A stretch of 56,283 bases of DNA. Origin: Acidobacteriota bacterium (GTDB taxonomy: Bacteria; Acidobacteriota; Vicinamibacteria; Vicinamibacterales; UBA2999). The translations under genes and the position numbers were made by a program. This document shows positions 51,908 to 56,283 of the stretch, one piece after another. Position 1 is the stretch's first letter. Each line of letters opens with the position of its first letter. Where the stretch lies: the NCBI GenBank assembly GCA_016192845.1, contig JACPTI010000066.1, positions 7,346 to 63,628 of the forward strand, written 5' to 3'. The notes below the pieces were generated by a model that had not been told where the DNA came from, did no database searches, and saw nothing but the letters and a program-made list of their open reading frames with translations.

Positions 51908-52002
51908 CACAAGTCACAAGTCACAAGTCACAAAGCACAAATCACAAGGCAAACACATGTGTGATTTGTGACTTGTGACTTGTGACTTGTGACTTGTGAC
52001 TT
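51908..52002. repeat. Inverted CACAAGT heptad array
   Basis: The left arm (51908-51948) and right arm (51961-52002) pair over about 35 bases with two mismatches; the CACAAAT variant again lies next to the centre. The array is between the right end of the insertion sequence and the 3' end of moaA. Confidence 0.9.
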
Positions 52003-52012
52003 CATGAATCGC

Positions 52013-53029
52013 CTACCCGCCCCGGGTGTGCATCTCGAGGTGCGGATCGCGGCGGAGCGTGTCGACCGGAATGAGCGGGGCGCGGTTGCGGGCCGCCAGC
52101 CGATCTTCGGCGCCGCGATCGCGCCGATCGCGCCAGGCGGCGCGGATCAGGCCGGCGATCTGATCGGCGCCGGCGCCGCCCCGTAGCGCGCCGCGGAGGT
52201 CGATGCCGCGCTGCGCATAGAGGCACAGGTACCAGAATCCGTCTGCCGTGAGTCGGCTGCGGTCGCAGGCATGACAGAACGGCGCGGTCGTCGCGGAAAT
52301 AATCCCGAAGGTCGTCCCGTCAGGGAGCCGATAGCGATCCGCCGGTGCGGAGGAGGCTTCGACGACCGGCGTAATCGCGCCGTAGTGGCGGGACAGCTCC
52401 TGGAGCATCTGGGCGCGGGAGACGACCCGCTCCATCGACCAGTGCGTCGCGCCGCCGACGTCCATGTACTCGATGAACCGCACTTCCGCGCCGTACTGCC
52501 GGCCGAACTCGATCAACTCCGCAAGCTCGTCGTCATTGGTGCCGCGGATCACGACCGTGTCGATTTTCAGTCCCCGAAAGAGCGGCGCCGCTGCGGCGAT
52601 CCCGGCGAGGACCTTCTCCAGGTCGTCCGTGCGCGTGAGGTCGCGGAAGCGATCCGGCCGCAGCGTGTCGAGGCTCATCGTGACGCGGTGAAGCCCGGCG
52701 TCGGCGAGCGCCCGGGCCTGCTGCGCGAGCAGCACGCCGTTGGTCGTCATCGCGAGATCCTGGATGCGGGGACGCGCCGCCAGCGCCGCGACCAGCTTCG
52801 GCAGGTCGCGCCGGAGCAGCGGCTCGCCGCCGGTGAGCCGGACCTTGTCGACGCCGAGGTCCAGGAAGACGTCGACGAGCTGCTCCATCTCCTCGAAGTG
52901 GAGGATGTCCTCGCGCGGCAGCCAGACGTACTCCGGCTCGGGCATGCAGTAGCTGCAGCGCAGGTTGCAGCGGTCGGTGACCGACAGCCGCAGGTTGCGC
53001 AGCGGACGCTGGTACTGGTCGAGGATCAC
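52013..53029 (-). CDS. moaA: GTP 3',8-cyclase MoaA
   Basis: A 338-residue radical SAM enzyme for the first step of molybdenum cofactor synthesis, making 3',8-cyclo-H2GTP from GTP. The first cluster is CNLRCSYC (Cys21, 25, 28), then LTGGEPLLRRDLP and FIEYMDVGG. The second, GTP-binding cluster is CHACDRSRLTADGFWYLC (C-x2-C-x13-C). The protein ends HTRGG, the required C-terminal Gly-Gly. Length is normal. It lies 13 bases downstream of another radical SAM gene on the same strand. No other Mo-cofactor gene is in the window. Confidence 0.96.
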   Translation of the reverse strand: MILDQYQRPLRNLRLSVTDRCNLRCSYCMPEPEYVWLPREDILHFEEMEQLVDVFLDLGVDKVRLTGGEPLLRRDLPKLVAALAARPRIQDLAMTTNGVLLAQQARALADAGLHRVTMSLDTLRPDRFRDLTRTDDLEKVLAGIAAAAPLFRGLKIDTVVIRGTNDDELAELIEFGRQYGAEVRFIEYMDVGGATHWSMERVVSRAQMLQELSRHYGAITPVVEASSAPADRYRLPDGTTFGIISATTAPFCHACDRSRLTADGFWYLCLYAQRGIDLRGALRGGAGADQIAGLIRAAWRDRRDRGAEDRLAARNRAPLIPVDTLRRDPHLEMHTRGG

Positions 53030-53042
53030 TCGCCTAATTATT

Positions 53043-54167
53043 TCAGATAACCGATAGCCGCGTGCGGTCGTGAGGCAGGAACGGAAACGCCGTGCGCTGG
53101 CCTTCGAAGCGCCCGCTCCAGCGTCCCGGAATCGGCGTCGCGCAGTGCGGGCACGCGCCGGCCGGCGTGAGGCGATAGTCCTGAATCAGGTAGCCGTATC
53201 GCGTGACGACGCGCTCGCCGCACGCGTGGCAGCGCGTGTGCTCGAGGTCGCCGACCCGCCCGGGCGCGTTCCCGGCATACACGTAGCGAAGCCCCGCCTC
53301 CCGGCCGATCCGCGCGGCCCGCTGCAGCATCGCCGGCGTGGTGTTGGGCGGGTCCGTCATCTTGTAGTCCTGGTGAAACGCCGTCACGTGCCATGGGATG
53401 TCGACCGACACGCCGGCGAGGAACTCGGTGAGCCCGCGGAGTTCCGCCTCGCCGTCGTTGAAGCCCGGCACCAGCAGCGTGACGATTTCCACCCAGACGT
53501 CGTGGTCGTGCAGCCACGCGATCGTGTCGAGAATCGGCTGCAGCCGTCCGCCGAGCTCGCGATAGTGCTTGTCGTCGAAGCTCTTGAGGTCGACCTTGTA
53601 CAGATCGATATGCGGCCGGAGGTACTCGAGCACGCGCAGTGTGCCGTTGCCGTTCGAGACGAACCCGGTGATCAGCCCGTGCGCCCGCGCCTCCTTGAAG
53701 ATGTCGACCGCCCACTCCGCGGTGATGAGCGGCTCGTTGTAGGTGGAGACGACAATCTTCGCGCCCTGATCGAGCGCGTCGCGCACGAGCGCGGCGGGCG
53801 TGGCGTCGCGCGGCGGCACCACCGCCTGCGGATCGCGTAGCGCCTGGGACGTCACCCAGTTCTGGCAGTAGCTGCAGTGCAGGTCGCAGCCGAGCATGCC
53901 AAAACTGTAGGCGAGCGCGCCCGGATAGGCGTGAAAGAACGGCTTCTTTTCAACCGGGTCGCACTGCACGCCGCCGACGTACCCCCAGGGCACGTGCAGG
54001 CGTCCGCCCTCGTTGTAGCGCACCTTGCAGACGCCGTGCGCCCCTTCGGGAATCGGGCACTGGTGGCCACAGGCGTAACAGCGCAAACGGCCCCTCTCGA
54101 TCCTCTCGACGAGCTCCGGCGCCGCCTCGCGCGTCCGGGCGGCCAGCACCTGTTCCAGGGTAGGCAT
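53043..54167 (-). CDS. amrS: AmmeMemoRadiSam system radical SAM enzyme (AmrS/PflA-like)
   Basis: A 374-residue radical SAM protein. An N-terminal zinc-like motif (CYACGHQCPIPEGAHGVCKV) is followed by YPGALAYSFGMLGCDLHCSY with the CxxxCxxC cluster (CDLHCSYC), STYNEP, KVDLKSFDDKHYRELGG and a C-terminal zinc ribbon (HTRCHACGERVV, CPHCATPIPG). This matches the AmrS proteins that co-occur with AMMECR1 and Memo homologues; the reaction is unknown. The AMMECR1/Memo partners are not in this window. ATG 54167; divergent from the MFS gene. Confidence 0.9.
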   Translation of the reverse strand: MPTLEQVLAARTREAAPELVERIERGRLRCYACGHQCPIPEGAHGVCKVRYNEGGRLHVPWGYVGGVQCDPVEKKPFFHAYPGALAYSFGMLGCDLHCSYCQNWVTSQALRDPQAVVPPRDATPAALVRDALDQGAKIVVSTYNEPLITAEWAVDIFKEARAHGLITGFVSNGNGTLRVLEYLRPHIDLYKVDLKSFDDKHYRELGGRLQPILDTIAWLHDHDVWVEIVTLLVPGFNDGEAELRGLTEFLAGVSVDIPWHVTAFHQDYKMTDPPNTTPAMLQRAARIGREAGLRYVYAGNAPGRVGDLEHTRCHACGERVVTRYGYLIQDYRLTPAGACPHCATPIPGRWSGRFEGQRTAFPFLPHDRTRLSVI

Positions 54168-54198
54168 CTCCTATCCATCGTACGATACCGGTCAACGG

Positions 54199-55458
54199 AT
54201 GCCTTCGATTCCGCGCCCGGTCCGGCTGCTCGGCTGGTCGAGCCTCTTCACCGACGCCGCGACCGAGATGATCTATCCACTGTTGCCCGTGTATCTCTCG
54301 CGGGTGCTCGGCGCCGGCGCGTTCTCGCTGGGCGTCATCGAAGGCGTGGCGGAGGCGGTCAACAGCCTGCTGAAGGTGCTGTCCGGGTACGTGTCCGACC
54401 GCTGGACCCGGCGCCGGCCCATCGTCATCGCGGGATACCTGCTGTCATCGGCGGCGCGTCCGTTCATTGCGCTGACCGGCACCTGGCTGCAGGTGCTCTT
54501 CGTCCGCGCGCTGGATCGCACCGGAAAAGGGATCCGCGGCGCGCCGCGCGACGCGATGCTCGCGCGCTTCGCCTCGCCGGCCGATCGCGGCCGTGTGTTC
54601 GGGTTTCACCGCGCGATGGATCACGCGGGTGCGATCGTCGGACCGCTCATCGCCTCGGCCTTGCTGCTCCTGGCGCCTGGTGAATACCGTCTGGTCTTCG
54701 CGCTCACGATTGTGCCGGGCACCGTGGCGGTGGCGCTCCTCTTTCTCGTGCCGGAACCCGAGACGCCCGGTGCGCGCCCTCCGTACGGAGGGCGGGTCCC
54801 GCGAGGCGCGGCGTCAGAGACGTCGAGCGGACCCGCCGAAGAGGCGCGCGGACCCGCTGGAACGATGCCCCGACAGCTGTGGACGTTTCTCGCGATCGTG
54901 CTGCTCTTCAGCTTGGGCAATTCCGCGGACGCCTTCCTGCTCCTGCGCGTCTCCGAGGCGGTGGGGAGCGCTACATACATTCCGGTGCTCTGGTCCGCCT
55001 TCCACGTTGTGAAGGCGTCGCTGTCGACGTGGGGCGGAACGCTGTCGGATCGCCTCGGACGCAAACAGGTCATCGTCATCGGCTGGCTCGTCTACGCCGT
55101 CGTGTATCTGGGCTTTGCCGCGTCGGATGACGCGGGGGCACTCGTCGGCTGGTTTCTGATCTACGGCGTCTACTTTGCGCTGACCGAAGGCGCGGAGAAG
55201 GCACTCATCGCCGATCTGACGCCCCCCGATCGGCACGGCGCAGCATTCGGCTTCTACAACGCGGCGCTTGGCGTCGGCACGCTGGCGGCCAGCGTGACGT
55301 TCGGCTTCCTGTACGAGCGCTTTGGCGCCGCCGTGGCGTTCGGCGCCGGCGCCAGCCTGGCGGCCGCCGCCGCGATCGCCTTGATGTTCGCGCGAGTCGG
55401 CGCCTCGCGGGGTGCTATGATGGTAGGTTCAAATGTCCCGAATTCTGATCACCAATGA
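54199..55458 (+). CDS. MFS transporter with an in-frame palindromic insertion in the central loop
   Basis: A 419-residue major facilitator with twelve predicted spans. It begins RPVRLLGWSSLFTDAATEMI; motif A-like sequences are GYVSDRWTRRRP (first half) and GGTLSDRLGRKQV (second half). The signature RTGKGIRGAPRDAML after span 4 is typical of a widespread uncharacterised MFS group. Residues about 191-223 (ARPPYGGRVPRGAASETSSG and following) derive from hairpin elements and lie in the long cytoplasmic loop between the halves. The stop overlaps surE by 26 bases. Substrate unknown. Confidence 0.88.
   Translation: MPSIPRPVRLLGWSSLFTDAATEMIYPLLPVYLSRVLGAGAFSLGVIEGVAEAVNSLLKVLSGYVSDRWTRRRPIVIAGYLLSSAARPFIALTGTWLQVLFVRALDRTGKGIRGAPRDAMLARFASPADRGRVFGFHRAMDHAGAIVGPLIASALLLLAPGEYRLVFALTIVPGTVAVALLFLVPEPETPGARPPYGGRVPRGAASETSSGPAEEARGPAGTMPRQLWTFLAIVLLFSLGNSADAFLLLRVSEAVGSATYIPVLWSAFHVVKASLSTWGGTLSDRLGRKQVIVIGWLVYAVVYLGFAASDDAGALVGWFLIYGVYFALTEGAEKALIADLTPPDRHGAAFGFYNAALGVGTLAASVTFGFLYERFGAAVAFGAGASLAAAAAIALMFARVGASRGAMMVGSNVPNSDHQ
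54770..54866. repeat. In-frame palindromic element inside the MFS gene
   Basis: A perfect 18-bp palindrome gccctccgtacggagggc (54776-54793) followed by gcgggtcc (54792-54799) facing ggacccgc (54829-54836) with a second gcggaccc-type copy near 54848-54856. It keeps the frame and encodes about 32 residues. Confidence 0.8.
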
Positions 55459-56191
55459 CGATGGCGTGCACTCGGAGGGGATACACGCGCTGGTCGAGGC
55501 GCTCGCGCCGCTCGGCGAGGTCACCATTGTGGCGCCGGTGCAGGAGGCAAGCGCGATCGGGCATGCGTTGACGCTTCGGCATCCGCTGCGGCTCGAGCGG
55601 CTCCGGCCGTCCGTGTACACCGTCGACGGCACGCCCACCGACTGCGTCAACGTGGCGATCGCACACGTGCTGCACGGCAGGCCGGACCTCATCGTGTCCG
55701 GGATCAACAAGGGATGGAATCTCGGCGACGACGTCACCTACTCCGGCACGGTGGCGGGCGCGCTGGAAGGCGCGCTGCTGGGGATTCCGAGCCTGGCGAT
55801 CTCGACGCAGAACAAGGACAACCAGTTCGAGTTCGGCCCTGCGGCGCGCGTGGCCGCGACAATTGCCGAAGCGGTGCTCGATCGCGGGATGCCGCGGTTC
55901 ACGCTGCTCAACATCAACGTGCCGTTCGGACCGCATCGGGGATTCCGCGCCACCGTCCAGGCGCGCCGCAATCACGTGACGGTGGTGAGCCGGCGCGTCG
56001 ACCCGCGGCACCGCGCCTACCACTGGATCGAGGAAGGGGAGAACGAGTGGGAGCCGCACGACCGGTCCGACTATCAGGCCGTGCGCGACGGCTACGTCTC
56101 GATCACGCCGCTTGAGCCCGACATGACGGCGCACGAGGCGTTGCGCTACGTTGAGGGGCTGCCGCTCGTGAGTCCGCTGGAAGTACGGTAG
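55433..56191 (+). CDS. surE: 5'/3'-nucleotidase SurE
   Basis: A 252-residue survival protein that dephosphorylates nucleoside monophosphates. It has ILITNDDGVHSEGIHALVEA with the metal Asp9/Asp10, VAPVQEASAIGHALTL, DGTPTDCVNVA and SGINKGWNLGDDVTYSGTVA (Asn and Gly loop of the active site). ATG 55433 lies inside the end of the MFS gene; a TATGAT box (55416-55421) lies eleven bases before the ATG, consistent with a very short leader. It is followed 14 bases later by a tRNA. Confidence 0.95.
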   Translation: MSRILITNDDGVHSEGIHALVEALAPLGEVTIVAPVQEASAIGHALTLRHPLRLERLRPSVYTVDGTPTDCVNVAIAHVLHGRPDLIVSGINKGWNLGDDVTYSGTVAGALEGALLGIPSLAISTQNKDNQFEFGPAARVAATIAEAVLDRGMPRFTLLNINVPFGPHRGFRATVQARRNHVTVVSRRVDPRHRAYHWIEEGENEWEPHDRSDYQAVRDGYVSITPLEPDMTAHEALRYVEGLPLVSPLEVR

Positions 56192-56205
56192 ACTGAGCTG
56201 TTCGT

Positions 56206-56282
<77 letters not shown>

Positions 56283-56283
56283 A

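Overview
This window is chromosomal DNA from a GC-rich bacterium, most likely an Acidobacteriota of the Vicinamibacteria type. That is an inference from several things: Ser/Thr kinases fused to a TolB-like/TPR region or a beta-propeller, the YicC-Gmk-RpoZ-CoaBC-UDG-PriA gene run, many GTG/TTG starts, and dense short palindromic and heptameric repeats. No rRNA or other taxonomic marker is present, so the placement is not proven.

Layout. 1-4835: end of an unknown gene, SAM hydrolase, acyl-CoA dehydrogenase, class II fructose-bisphosphatase, MFS transporter. 4836-8868 (minus): MazF/PemK toxin with its antitoxin, a decayed kinase copy, a small ORF, a nucleotidyltransferase-like protein, and a kinase-TPR gene split by one frameshift. 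9016-12498: small basic protein, HflX, TPR/SLH lipoprotein, CDP-alcohol phosphatidyltransferase. 12665-25697: surface polysaccharide locus with nucleotide-sugar enzymes (Ugd, Uxs, GalE), a polyprenyl-phosphate sugar transferase, five glycosyltransferases (one broken), a trypsin-like protease and an MsbA-type ABC exporter. 25833-31911: yicC, gmk, rpoZ, coaBC, uracil-DNA glycosylase, priA. 31980-38498: receptor-like kinase with propeller, site-2 protease, HU-like protein, Der GTPase, MerR-type protein with a basic tail, small coiled-coil protein, tRNA-Pro(GGG). 38508-46896: amidohydrolase, metallo-beta-lactamase-fold enzyme, an uncharacterised Cys-rich protein, a sulfatase-like membrane protein, DUF3810-type metalloprotease, TsaC/Sua5, YgjP-type peptidase. 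46899-52003: SMP-30-like protein, kinase remnant, Fis-type protein, HD-GYP response regulator, IS3-family element. 52013-56283: MoaA, AmmeMemoRadiSam radical SAM enzyme, MFS transporter, SurE, tRNA-Pro(CGG).

The protein content is largely housekeeping plus a polysaccharide locus. The unusual part is the repeat landscape. (1) About fourteen loci carry arrays of 7-bp units, most of them as inverted pairs. The unit sequence differs between loci (CACAAGT, GGCAGTA, CCGGTAG, GCATTNN, TTCGNNG and others), yet the heptad period and usually the inverted layout are kept. The arrays supply stop codons, C-terminal tails and even start codons for neighbouring genes. (2) Several families of hairpin-forming elements occur both between genes and in frame inside conserved genes (hflX, coaBC, priA, a glycosyltransferase, a kinase, an MFS transporter), always at loops or domain junctions. 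They resemble in principle the protein-coding palindromic elements of Rickettsia. They also sit at the broken ends of gene fragments. These two systems are the best candidates here for something undescribed.
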